Below are positions 22,947 to 34,032 of a stretch of 64,000 nucleotides of DNA, piece after piece (the first letter of the stretch is position 1; each line of letters opens with the position of its first letter). The translations under genes and the position numbers were made by a program. Below the pieces are notes generated by a model. It saw only the letters and a list, made by a program, of their open reading frames with translations, did no database searches and was not told the DNA's origin. The DNA lies in NCBI GenBank assembly GCA_019279435.1, contig JAAALK010000286.1, positions 51,160,289-51,224,288 on the forward strand, written 5' to 3'. Source of the DNA: Zizania palustris. Its lineage: Eukaryota; Streptophyta; Magnoliopsida; Poales; Poaceae.

Positions 22947-25900
22947 TCACAACTTACCAAGCTTGAGATTGAACTTGAAATTTTCTAATTGTCGAACTGG
23001 TAGTGCTTTAGTGAAGCCATCTGCCACCTGATCATCAGTAGGAACGAACTCAACTTCAAGAAGTTTTCTTTGGACTCTTTCTCGAACAAAATGATAATCA
23101 ACTTCAATATGTTTGGTCCTAGCATGAAAAACAGGGTTAGATGATAAATATTTTGCACCTAGATTGTCACACCATATTTTTGCTGCAGTTGGACAAGTAA
23201 TCTGTAATTCAGATAATAAAGTTTGGATCCACATGATCTCAGCTGTTGTATTTGCTAGGGCTTTGTATTCTGCTTCTGTACTTGATCTTGACACTGTTGG
23301 TTGTTTCCTAGCACTCCAGGATACTAGATTATCTCCCAAGAAAACTGCAAAGCCCCCTGTTGATCTTCTGTCATCCATGCTGCCAGCCCAATCTGCATCT
23401 GAATAACCACTGACTTGCATTGACTTTGATTTATTTATCTTAAGACCAACATATGTACCTTGTTTAATATATCTAAGTATTCTTTTCACTGCTCCCCAGT
23501 GAACAGTTGTAGGAGCATGGAGAAACTGACATACTTTATTCACTGAAAAAGCTATATCAGGTCTGGTTAATGTCAAATACTGAAGAGCCCCAACAACACT
23601 CCTATAGTTAGATGCATCACTGTTGCCGAGAGGGTCTCCTTCATGCATAGACAATTTTTCACCGGTAGAAAGAGGTGTATTTACAGCCTTACAATCGAAC
23701 ATGTTCACCTTCTTTAGCAAGTCATTAGCATACTTGCCTTGAGTCAAAATGATACCACTTGATGTTTTGTTTACCTCAATCCCAAGGAAGTAATGCAGAT
23801 CACCTAAATCTTTAAGAGCAAACTCTTTTTTAAGGTCCTCTAGAAGTGCAGGTATCGCCTGTTGTTCTGAACTCACAACAATTATGTCATCAACATAGAT
23901 TAGTAAAAACATAGTCACACCATTTTTGTTATAGAAGAATAGTGAAGTATCAGCCTTAGATCCTTTGAATCCCATGGTGCACAACTTTCTGCTTAGTCTA
24001 GAATACCATGCTCTAGGAGCCTGTTTCAAACCGTATAGAGCTTTATCAAGCTTGCAAACATACTTAGGATATTTCTGATCTTCAAAACCAGGCGGTTGTT
24101 CCATGTATACTTCTTCTTCTAAGACACCATGTAGAAAAGCATTTTGAACATCTAATTGTCTTAGTGTCCAACCTCTAGAGACCGCAATAGAGAGAATAAT
24201 TCTGATTGTAGCAGCTTTAACAACAGGACTAAAAGTATCTTCATAATCTATGCCATATCTTTGTTTAAATCCCTTTGCCACAAGTCTAGCTTTGTATCTA
24301 TCAAGACTACCATCTTGTTTTCTTTTAATTTTATAGACCCACTTGCATCCTATAACATTTCTACCAGTTTGTGGAGGAACTAAATGTCATGTTTCATTTC
24401 TCATTAAAGCTAAGTATTCTGTATCCATGGCTTCCTTCCAGTTTTTATTATGTAAGGCATCAGTGAGATCTCTAGGTTCTTCAGTTGTGGTAAGAAAGCC
24501 ATACTTAACAGTTCCATCAGTATACCTTTTTTCCTTTCTGATACCTCTTTGAAGTCGTGTTACCGGGCGTTGTTGTGGCTGAACTTCTCCCCCTGCCACC
24601 GACAGACTCAAATCTGGAGAGCCCGAGATTTCAAGATTCAGATCTGCATTTGTGCCTTCGTCGCTTCCTGGTATGTCGACGGTGTTGTTCATTCTGTCGG
24701 CGCCTGAACCGTCGACAGTGGTGTCGACACTTGGTTCTTCGACAGATGCGTCGATTGCTCCATTGTCGACTGCTTGATTGATGCTGCTTGCGTGGCCTGT
24801 TGTCTCAATTCTATCTGCATTATCTTCATTAACATTGCCTGCAGAATGGTTAGTCACAATGGTAATCGGTTGTATAACCCCTTGAGATGACATTCTGACT
24901 TCTTTTTCAGGAGACGGTTTGGAGTGATGTTTTGAAAATGGGAGAATGTTTTCATCAAACACTACATCTCGAGAGATATAGACCCGTCCCGTGGAGATAT
25001 CAAGGCACTTGAAACCTTTATGAAAAGAACTGTACCCAAGAAAGACACATTGTTTAGATCGAAATTGCATCTTGTGGGAGTTATACGGGCGAAGGTTTGG
25101 CCAACAGGCACAACCAAAGATTCTGAGACTTGTATAATCTGGATTTTTACCGAATAGGCACTCAAGAGGGGTTCTATACTGAAGAACTTTTGTAGGTGTC
25201 CTATTGATCAAGTAAACAGCAGAAACAAAGGCTTCATCCCAGAATTTTAATGGCACTGATGAGTGAGCAAGAAGGGCGAGCCCAACTTCTACTATATGTC
25301 TGTGTTTTCGTTCTGCAGATCCATTTTGCTGGTGAGTGTGGGGACATGAAACATGATGAGTGATGCCAATATTCTTGAAGAAGGAGTGAAGTTTTTGATA
25401 TTCTCCTCCCCAATCAGTCTGAACTGTTATAATTTTGCAATTAAACAGGCGCTCAACAAGTTTTTGAAATTCTTGAAATTTTTGAAAAACTTCAGACTTA
25501 AGATTTAGTAGATAAATCCATGTAAATCTACTATGAGCATCAATAAAACTTACTCCCTCCGGTGTACTAATAGTTGTCGTTTTGGACAGGATCTCGTATA
25601 CCAAGGAAATATTAAGTATGACTCATTGTCCTACTTGTATAGCAAACTTTACCATCTCAATTGGTTACTAGCCCGATTCTCAAGTGAAGCGGTGCGGGAT
25701 TCGATTCCTGCCAGCCACTCATGTGAGTTTTTTTGCCTCGGGTTTCGTTCTCATGGTATAAATGCTTCATTGGGAGTGTAAAACGACTACTAATTCTCCA
25801 CTCTAGCAATAAGGCCAGAACGACAAATATTAGTACACCGGAGGGAGTACGTAATATTTCTTTCTTCCAACCGAAACTGTTGTGGGACCCCACACATCTG

Positions 25901-27449
25901 AATATATAAGTTCTAAAGGATGACTGACTTCACTAACTGATCTAGCAAAAGGAAGTTGATGGCTCTTTGCTTGCTGACATGCATCACAAACATCTATTTT
26001 ATTCGACTCAAAAGAACAAGGTAGACTATTTTTATTGACAACTTTTTCAACTATGGAGAATGCAGGATGACCTAGGCGATAGTGCCACTGTTCCAAAGAG
26101 GGCTTCACAACAAGGTTGACTTCTTTGGTTGGTTTGATCTGATCTGATTCATGCGGAAGAGGATACAAGCCACCTTGACACCGACCCTTAAGGAGAATCT
26201 CCTTCGTTGCCTGATCTTTGACAAAAAAATACTTAGGATGTAGTTCAAGATAGGCAGAGTTATCGGAAACAAATCGATGTGCTGAAACAAGATTTTTGTT
26301 GGCTTCAGGAACATAAATAATTTTATTTAGATGAAGATTACGATATGGGGTATTAACAACCGAATGACCAATATGACTAATCATCATACCTTCTCCATTT
26401 GCCGTATGGACTTGCTCATGACCATTGTATCTGTCTCGGACTGTTAACTTTTCTAGTTCCCCAGTTACATGATCAGTTGCTCCAGTGTCCATGTACCAAT
26501 TCGTATCTACTCCATATGAGGTGACTGCAGCTCCTGCATATTTTTCATCAGCCACAAAATTTTCATCATACCTATGCCAACAATCAACAACAGTATGCCC
26601 TCTCTTGTAACATAGTTGACACTTTGGTCTATTATCTCCATTTTTGTTGCCGGTTCTCTGTCCAGAGCCTCCGGCTGCTCTTGGTCCACCGTGCGGTCCA
26701 CCGTGCCTTCCTCTGCCACGGTTTCCGCCACGTCCCTGCTGGTTCCAATTCCTTACAGGCGCACGACCACGTCCTCTGCTTGCAAGATTTGCTGACATGT
26801 GCTCAGCCTGTCGAAGCTTCCAACGATTTTCGAAGTGTAGAAGCTGCGAATAAGCTTCTGCAACAGAAACTGGCTCAACTCTAGAGACAAGAGATGAGAC
26901 AATTGGATCAAATTCTTCATCTAAACCTGTCAGTATGTATGAGACCAGATCTTCTTCATCCAAAGGTTTTCCTGATGCTGACATCTCATCTGCAAGACTA
27001 CGCATCTTTCCAATATACTCAGTAATACTAAGATCACCTTTTTTTGTTGTTGCTAAAGCAATTCTAGTGTTAATAGACCTGGCCTTTGTTACTGAGAAAA
27101 ACATACCGTCCACCACCTTCCATGCGGCAGCAGCGGTTTTGCAGGACGCCACTTGAACAAGGACGTCCCTGCTCATGGTTGAAAGGATGTAGCCCAAGAT
27201 TTGCTGATCAACGGCCACCCAATCTTCATATTCAGGATTAGCAACTTGTACCTCCTTGCCATCCTTCTTTTCCGTAGTGTACCGGCTTGGTGCAGCTGTA
27301 GCACCGGTGAGGAACGCTTCTAGCTTGGCTCCTCTGATGACCGCCAGAATCTGTGCTTTCCAGATCGCGTGATTCCCTTTGCTGAGCTTCTCGGAGACCG
27401 TCATGCCGACAAAAGGATTGCCAGCCGATCCCTTGAAGAGTTCGGCCAT
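22947..27449 (-). pseudogene. copia gag-pol polyprotein, disrupted
   Basis: One reading frame runs from ATG 27449 to a stop near 22947. In order it contains: a gag helical region; a CX2CX4HX4C zinc knuckle (residues 277-290); an aspartic protease DTGA (321-324); the integrase HHCC finger (H456, H461, C488, C491); and the first integrase Asp in YSDVWGP (518). After about residue 534 a 295-bp MITE interrupts integrase. The frame resumes with the second Asp (QTDWGGEY) and Glu (SAERKHR), reverse transcriptase with YVDDI, and RNase H with DADWAGS. A TGA at 24387-24389 replaces the Trp expected just before the HLVPP stretch. MITE plus duplicated TA adds 297 bp, so the frame is kept, but the MITE carries stops. 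This copy cannot make its own integrase or RT. Confidence 0.93.
25553..25847. mobile_element. Stowaway MITE inside copia integrase, with a tRNA-like core
   Basis: Perfect Stowaway-type ends CTCCCTCCGGTGTACTAATA and its reverse complement are flanked by the TA duplication (25551-25552 and 25848-25849). Inside, 25653-25664 resembles an RNA polymerase III A box, and GATTCGATTCC at 25698-25708 matches the B-box consensus at 10 of 11 positions. The spacing of 33 bases is typical of a tRNA. The rest of a cloverleaf is poor, so this is a tRNA-derived relic at most. Confidence 0.85.
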
Positions 27450-27480
27450 GACGCAAGACTCAAGATGAGATCTTGGCGAC

Positions 27481-27494
27481 TGGCTCTGATACCA
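27481..27494 (-). other. copia primer binding site
   Basis: Immediately inside the 5' LTR the minus strand reads TGGTATCAGAGCCA, complementary to the 3' end of initiator methionine tRNA. Confidence 0.93.
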
Positions 27495-27833
27495 TGTGAA
27501 ATTCTGTAGATGGGAAGCGGTACCTTCGTCTGGTCCGCGAGTTTATTTATATAGGGTGCCAATAGCCGGTCACCGTGGCGCATACACCAGACGGATATAC
27601 ATGCAACCAGACTCTGCCGAACACAACGCGGAAGACTAAACAGAAAGCTAACAACACAAGCTATTGCAGCGCATGCGCTAACAGGCTGCATGCAGCCGGC
27701 CCTATCTCTATCAGCCTAATCAAACCTCCGGTCATTATCTAGTTGCATGCGTATCCATTGTTTACATGAGATAAATCATAACAAGACATTTAGCTAAACC
27801 TGACATCCTAATCTATATTTATTTAGTTTAACA
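27495..27833 (-). repeat. copia 5' LTR
   Basis: 339 bp. It differs from the 3' LTR at two positions that I can find: a base near the start (ATTCTG against ATTATG) and CTGCCG against CTGTCG. Confidence 0.95.
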
Positions 27834-28278
27834 CTAGGAAATTCACATGGCAAACTTCGCTGAGTGCTTTGTGGCTTTGCCATGTGCCCTACGTGGCACT
27901 CAGCGAAGCCACGAACCGGCAGCATCTAGGGGCGTGCCATGTGTTCGGCCGAGCACGACGTGTCCTCCTGCCAGGTTCATGAGTTCATTGAGTGCCATGT
28001 AGGATACTCGGCAAAGATGTATGGTGTTCGTCGAGTGTTTGGGGTGGCACTCGATGAAGTCACCGTCACGTTGTCCCCATCCATTAGCTAGTCGCTTTAC
28101 TGTACTGAGTGCCACGTAGGACGCTCGGCGACGCCGACATGACACTCGACGAAGACGTCTTCGCCAAGTGTCTGATAAAATGCATGCACTCGGAGAACAC
28201 CCTGTACGTCATCCCTAAGTGCAAAAAAAAGCTTCACCGAGTACCAAGGGCACTTGACCAACTACTGTTTCGATAGTG
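27834..28278. mobile_element. degenerate CACTA-like element that received the copia insertion
   Basis: The right end TAGTG at 28274-28278 reads CACTATCGAAACAG inward on the minus strand. The interior holds many GAGTGCC, GGCACTCGGCGA and ACTCGGCAAAG motifs in both orientations, as in other rice CACTA-like elements and in 18895-19238. Before the copia inserted, its left edge continued at 22590-22596. No coding capacity. Confidence 0.55.
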
Positions 28279-31200
28279 TCAATGGAAGAAAAAGGAATGG
28301 ATATGGCCAAAGTGAATTCCTTGTATCCAGTTAGAAAGCTTCCAACTAGTTTTTTTTATTATGGACTTATTTACTTATTTTGCATATTGTCCTCGATAGG
28401 GATCGGTATCAATAATTTTTATATGACAAACTCATAACTCGCTGTTTGTACACACCAGATCGTCCTTACATCAATCATGGTTAGTTGATACTTGATGCAC
28501 ATAGCTTAATTAATTCCTCCAAGACAAAGCTGGGCTAATTATTTAACCAGCTCTACTCGCACATGCTTGTATACACACACACACACTAAATTAATTAATC
28601 GAGGGGAGCGGCGCACGTGGCACGCATGAGCGAGCTGAGGAGTATCAATGCGCCGCGAGAAATTGTGGTTGGTTGATCGATCGTTGTATATATGCATGTA
28701 GATTTCGGTGGCCCCCAGACTAGCAAAGCAGAGGAGAGGAGCTAGAGAAATCAATCAAGCAAGCAAGCAATGGATGATCAATACAGTTAATGAATGCAAT
28801 GCAGCAGCTAGCATAGCAGGCAGGCAACAAGTGCCAGCCACAACGATCGATATCCACTTTCCTCTCGATCTGTCCAGAGTCTCTCTACCCAGCTAGCTAG
28901 CTCAGCTCAGCTCAGCTTGACAGTGTGATGCATGGACCACCATGTACGTTTGCCCTTCGATCTACTTCGGTCCGGACGATTGGACAGCAGCTAGTAGCTA
29001 GCTCAATGATGGAATCTGGCCCTGGCTGCTCGTGGGGAAAGTAGCTAGTTAGATCTATGTGATGATCGAGTGGAATGGAAGCTTGATTGTGGTTAGAAAT
29101 TAGAGGAACCAGATGGGTTCTGGAGTGGTTCAGATCGATCATGGTGGAGTCTTCGGTATAGCAGAACAAACCTGCTTGTTTCTACGGCTATTAAAAGGGA
29201 GGAGTCGTGCTTCTTTTCTTTTTAATAAGAATTAATTTTAGGATCAAACTTTCATGTTGCTATTAATTAATTCTCCGGATCCAAACTAACTCGTAGATGA
29301 TGATCAAGTGAACTAAGCACAGTGGCATACTGGCATGCAAATCGTGTAGAGTATAATGCTAGCTCCTATATATTTCGATCTGAATTCTGGGGCATGCACA
29401 GGGGTTCGACCGGCCTGGCCGGCTCTAAATGAGTGGATGCATCAATGACCAGGCACTACGATTTCCTCAGATTTGCTGTTCCAACCACACAGCACTGTAG
29501 TGTTGAGCTCAACAGCAAGGTCGCCTCATGCATCCATCGCAGCACTCGTCCTTGAACACATGCATGCCTGCCTGCCTTTCTTGACGAGCAATGTCCATGC
29601 ATGGCACGACGATTGCAATCCTAACCACACCACCAACCAAGTGCAACTGGACACTGAATAGTGAATATTCTGCCCACAATTCACTGCTAAGATCGGTTGC
29701 TTCTTATTGTTGCAGAAATTAATCCGATCATATACAGAGATGTCAGGATTCAGGTAACTGCACAGGTGTTTTGTCAACCTTTTGGCATGCATCAAGGGAT
29801 ACAACATCTCTCGGCGTACAGATCGCCATCATATATATCTTGTGTTTTTCCGATCTGCAGCTGCACCACCAGAAACTTCGGGTACAGTTGCAGCTCACTT
29901 GTGCACCAATCAATGGACCATGATCCGGTCCAATTTGCCTTTGTCCAGCATAACATGCACAGGCTGACAGGCGACAGATGAGGCATCGACCCACCATGCA
30001 GACGATCATGGAAAGTTTAAAGAACAAATCAAAGTGTGTGGTGACAGTGATCATCCCCTGCGGATGTGAGCTACTACCCATCTAACGCCAGGTTCGTTTA
30101 TATGTTTTTGTTTGTTTTCCTTCGATTTTGGAGGATCCCCTAAGACCCAAACAGCGAGCTGAGACTGATAGCACGCAAAGATTTGAGTAAATCATGGAAT
30201 CGATAGGAAATTACAGCCAAGAACAGCAGCAGCAAAGAGAACCATCAGTGCTTATTGTCTCGCGATCGGCTCAGATCTGCGCCCTCGCAAAGCATCGTCG
30301 ATCAAAATTTGTTTTTAAAATTGAAACAAGGATATGTTTGGCATTGTTTCAGCTTCTAAATACTTATCCAATGAAGCTAGAGCTAGAGCCGAATTAAATG
30401 TTACTAGATTCTTATTTTTTTACGAGCAGGGCAGCTGAAAGATTTTCCAATTGTACAACTCTAGGTATATCAAACAGATCATAAGATCCATTTGTTCTGC
30501 TATTATCAGAAGTAGTAGCATCATTCGCTTCCTCCAGTAATCCAATTCCATGTGTGGTTGTGTTAGAAATATCATATATCTCTGTCCAGATTTGTATAGC
30601 ATCTGAATACATAGCAAGTATATATATGATCATTTCCATTAATTTTTCCATTAATTGCATAGATTTGTACAAATGCCAAGTATATATACTTCCCTAATTT
30701 GAGTATAATTTGTATAGATAGCAATCCATCTATTTGTACCTTCCAAATTTACAAATCATCCGGCATCATACTTCACCTGTATGACTATTAAAAACCAAGG
30801 ATTTATTGATCCACTTAACTATGCATCGACAAACGATTTTAAATTTTAAACAGATTGTCATGGCTGATATCATGATTCATGAGTAGTATCCATTTCAATC
30901 TAGTTATTTCTGCCCCTTAATTACGTACTCATCTACTATCGTATATTCGATTGCGTACATCCCATGCTATACTAGCTACATAATAATCAAGTATGATCTT
31001 GGACCAGAAGAACCAAAGAAATGGAGCTCATACTACTCTACGAGAATCTGATACATTTGTCCTACTCTCGTTGTACATTTTGTAGATTCAGATACAGTGC
31101 GTTTAACGCTGTGGTTGATGAAAACAAGAACAATCATGTATTATGTAAGTACACAACTATGTCAGAATCCTCTCCTGGATACAGGGAAACAATCTGCTGC

Positions 31201-31384
31201 CCTGGATCAAATATACAGCTATCCACTAATAATTAATAAACACATCAAATGCTTTGGAGCTACTAAAGTGCTTCTTATTCTAGCTACAAGCTTTAGATAT
31301 TAAAGTCCTTAAGAAGAAAAGAAATGCATATCAGCTGCCGCATTCATTTTCTGCATCTACACTTACCGCAAGTCCGCAAACACT
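28279..31384. other. intergenic, no gene seen
   Basis: AT-rich with a short (CA)n run at 28573-28586. Open frames such as a minus-strand one at 30412-30672 have no recognisable domain. The last part, down to 31384, would be the 3' UTR and downstream flank of the minus-strand gene that starts at 33095. Confidence 0.5.
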
Positions 31385-33095
31385 TCAGTGACTATCCTCC
31401 TTTGGCTTCTCCTTAGGAATCTCCCCATCCAGTTTCTTGGGAGGGGCATCTTTTGCTGACCTGCAACAAGATCAGTTTCCATGAGGATTTGCAGCATGAC
31501 GAAAACATTGTTGCTCATAAACAACTGTAAAGCATCACGAACTAGGCATTTCAAGATTTAAACCATACTTCAGTTAAAGAACATCGTCTTGACAGTCAGA
31601 CAAAGATGACATTTTTTATTCAGGACTCAGAAGGTGCTAGATAATTTTTTGCTACATCCTTCCCGAAAGCAAACTATCCATTTCGAGAAATAGAGCTCCT
31701 GCAGCACACATCGAGGCTCTAGCTTCATGACTATAACAAAATATAACTGTGTCTTCTTTTCAAGCTAATTTGAATGACTAGCTATTTAGCCTATAAATTA
31801 AATGGGGAACTAGAGTTAGCAAACCGGTGGCCATAGGAACAAACATATTGGATCATACAGTGCTAAGTTGTGCATAATTTTTTTGAAAGGTCAACTGAGG
31901 GAGGATTCCCCACCTCAAAATTCTTTCATTTATTTCCGAGTTAGCCCAGGATACATCAATTAGGATAAGTTTATAGACTGGAGAGGAGATAAGGTAGCTT
32001 TCCGGGACGAAAACACATGCCAATCGGTACCCTTCATTCGATTTGTCCATGGGTTACAATTGGCTACACATTCTTGCAGCAGGTGTCAGCTTAAAGCTAT
32101 AGCAGCTCGGAAGACCACTGTGTTGCTGTGACTCTGAGGTGCCAGAAGAAGAAGAATACTTCGAAATGCTTAACTGGGATGGCTGCTGGAGGCTGGATGT
32201 GTTGAAGGTTGCGAACAGACGCAATGGCTGGGTGTATGCCAAAAGGGCAAACCAAGCATAGGTGATCAGCATCTTCTAGAAGTTGTGCATACACCACCTA
32301 CAAAAATTTGTGCATACAACTCTGAGGCAGAACAGCAGCATAATTAACTTTTTTTGTTAAGAACTGCAACTTATTCTTATTAGATTTATTCCCACCTCGG
32401 TATGACTGTATGACAGTTCATCTCAACAGACTCATTGTCATCTTCAACAGCATCTATTCAACTATTCCACTTTAACCGTTAACACAGAAGCAACTCTGAC
32501 CCTATTTGGCTAATTATGTGAGAAATCATCAAGTAACATACTTTGCTAGGAAGCATTTGGCTCCAAATAATTCCAATATACTGTAATAGACACGGCTCAG
32601 ACAGTCAGACTTCATGGCAATCTTTCTTCTGGCCCTCTGTTCATCTGAATTCTGAAGTACTCGAGTTCAGACTGCTAACCTATAAACTCCTAAAACCATA
32701 TTGAAAAAATCGCGTCTTTTGTAGTCCAACAAACACAGATCCTCCCAGGGAGGCAGGGACCAAGTGAAATCAACCTTGATCCGTCTTGGCCCCTAGCGCA
32801 TCGCCGTTCAAATCCACGGCCCACCGAGTTCTCCCAACGAATCAACGATTGCCTCAGGAACGCTCATACTACCATCCACCCCAATTCAGTTTCACACATC
32901 AGCGCCTGCCTACCACACGATCAGACCACGGCCGGATTACCTGGAGGCGGCGGAGGCGGCGTCCTCCTCCAGCCAGGCACGAATCTGGCGGGCGTTGCGG
33001 CGGAAGAGCGCGCCGGACTTGCGGATGTCCGTCGTGAAGAGAAGCGCCGCCGCCCCCAGCGCCGCCACCGTCAGCACAAAGTTTGTCAGCGCCAT
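31385..33095 (-). CDS. small single-span membrane protein, 76 residues, unknown function
   Basis: Exon 1 is 33095-32941 and exon 2 is 31460-31385. The 1480-bp intron has a canonical GTAATC donor and TTGTTGCAG acceptor and splits an Arg codon. The protein begins MALTNFVLTVAALGAAALL, a hydrophobic N-terminal helix (about residues 5-20). A basic-acidic segment follows (DIRKSG, FRRNARQIRAWLEED, 23-45), and the Lys/Glu/Pro-rich tail ends KEDSH. From memory, similar short plant-only proteins with an N-terminal membrane helix and an IRxWLEEE-type segment exist in other angiosperms, but I know no name or role. The GC-rich first exon and clean splice sites support a real gene. The intron holds a LINE tail. 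Confidence 0.8.
31877..32297 (-). mobile_element. LINE 3'-end remnant in the intron of the small membrane gene
   Basis: On the minus strand a short open segment (EDADHLCLVCPF, then IPVKHFEVF) resembles the C-terminal zinc-binding region of plant non-LTR reverse transcriptases. It is followed by about 250 bp of 3' UTR-like sequence. This ends CCTCCCTCAGTTGACC plus a short poly-A (T run at 31877-31884 on the plus strand), like rice LINE tails. Everything 5' is missing. Confidence 0.65.
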
Positions 33096-33497
33096 CCCTC
33101 TCCCTCTCGCGTCGTCTATGGGTTGCGCCGCCGGCGGCGGCTGGACCGACGAATCTACTCATTGATTCTGGAATTGTCCCCTCGCAATGTAGATGGGCCG
33201 AGACTGTTGGCCTATATTTTTCAGGCCTAAATGGGCCTCTTTTTTCTGAGGGCCTGAGCTAAAATATATATATCAATAACTACAATATCAAAATTGATTT
33301 TACCAAATCCATAATAAAAGATATATTAATGTAGTAATTATTAGATATTATATATGTTATTATATTTTTCTTGAGAGTTGGTCAAAGTTGAAAAAAATGA
33401 CAAAAATCAAATGAATGAGATAGTATATCAGCAAGTATTCAATGAGGTGAACATTCTATATCGTTGCTTCGTTTTTTTTCAGGAATAAAAACCGTCT
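33096..33497. promoter_or_regulatory. 5' leader and promoter side of the small membrane gene, then AT-rich spacer
   Basis: The first about 80 bp upstream of ATG 33095 are GC-rich and likely 5' UTR. From 33250 the sequence becomes AT-rich with no gene. No TATA box could be assigned confidently. Confidence 0.35.
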
Positions 33498-34032
33498 AGT
33501 GAGTGTTTGGCTATGATTGTGAAATCTGCTGCCGTAAAAAAGTAGGGTTGAACCAAACGGGTTTATCAAAATTGGTTTTGCTGTGAAAAAACCGTTTTTT
33601 CTAGTACAGTTTTGACTCTGCTTTTCTGCTTCAGCTTTTCTGATTTTTAGTACAGATTAAATAGCATGAATTCAAGGTGTCTTGATTGATCTAACATTAT
33701 TATGGTTTGTATTGCATTGCACAATTTTATGAGATAATATGTGGTTGTTAGTTACTTTATGAGATGAACTATATACTTTTTTATTTATCTAATATATTTT
33801 CCAGTTATTTGTTGCATCAGTGTTGAGTGTTTCCTATTTATATATATGTATAGAATATTATAATGATGAAATTATGTAAGTTATAAAAAATAGTCAGCTC
33901 ACAGCAGTTTTTTCACAGCAGCTTCAACCAATCGACTTTTAGCTTTTCAACAGCAGACAACTCACCATAGCTTTTTCATAACAGACAGCTCATAATAGCT
34001 TTTTCACAGCTATAGGAACTAAATGCACCCTA
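33498..34032. repeat. possible hAT-like MITE or foldback repeat
   Basis: The stretch runs from GAGTGTTTGGCTATG to AACTAAATGCACCC. Its right half repeats AGCTTTTTCACAGC and related CAGCAG/CAACTCA blocks, which recur in opposite orientation at the left (GTTTTGACTCTGCTTTTCTG). The termini are only weakly inverted and no clean duplication was found. Confidence 0.35.

Larger units (their letters stand above)
22597..27833 (-). mobile_element. Ty1/copia LTR retrotransposon, complete but defective
   Basis: Two 339-bp LTRs (22597-22935 and 27495-27833), each beginning TGT and ending ACA, flank a minus-strand gag-PR-IN-RT-RH frame, the copia order. CTAGG occurs on both sides (22592-22596 and 27834-27838) as a perfect 5-bp target duplication. 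I find only two differences between the LTRs, so insertion is recent. The polyprotein is nevertheless broken by a MITE and one in-frame stop. It inserted into a CACTA-like element. Confidence 0.97.

Noticed and set aside
25640..25720. A functional tRNA gene inside the MITE
   Set aside because: Only the two promoter boxes resemble a tRNA. The acceptor, D and anticodon stems do not pair properly.
30412..30672. 86-codon minus-strand frame as a gene fragment
   Set aside because: No recognisable domain, AT-rich, no splice context.
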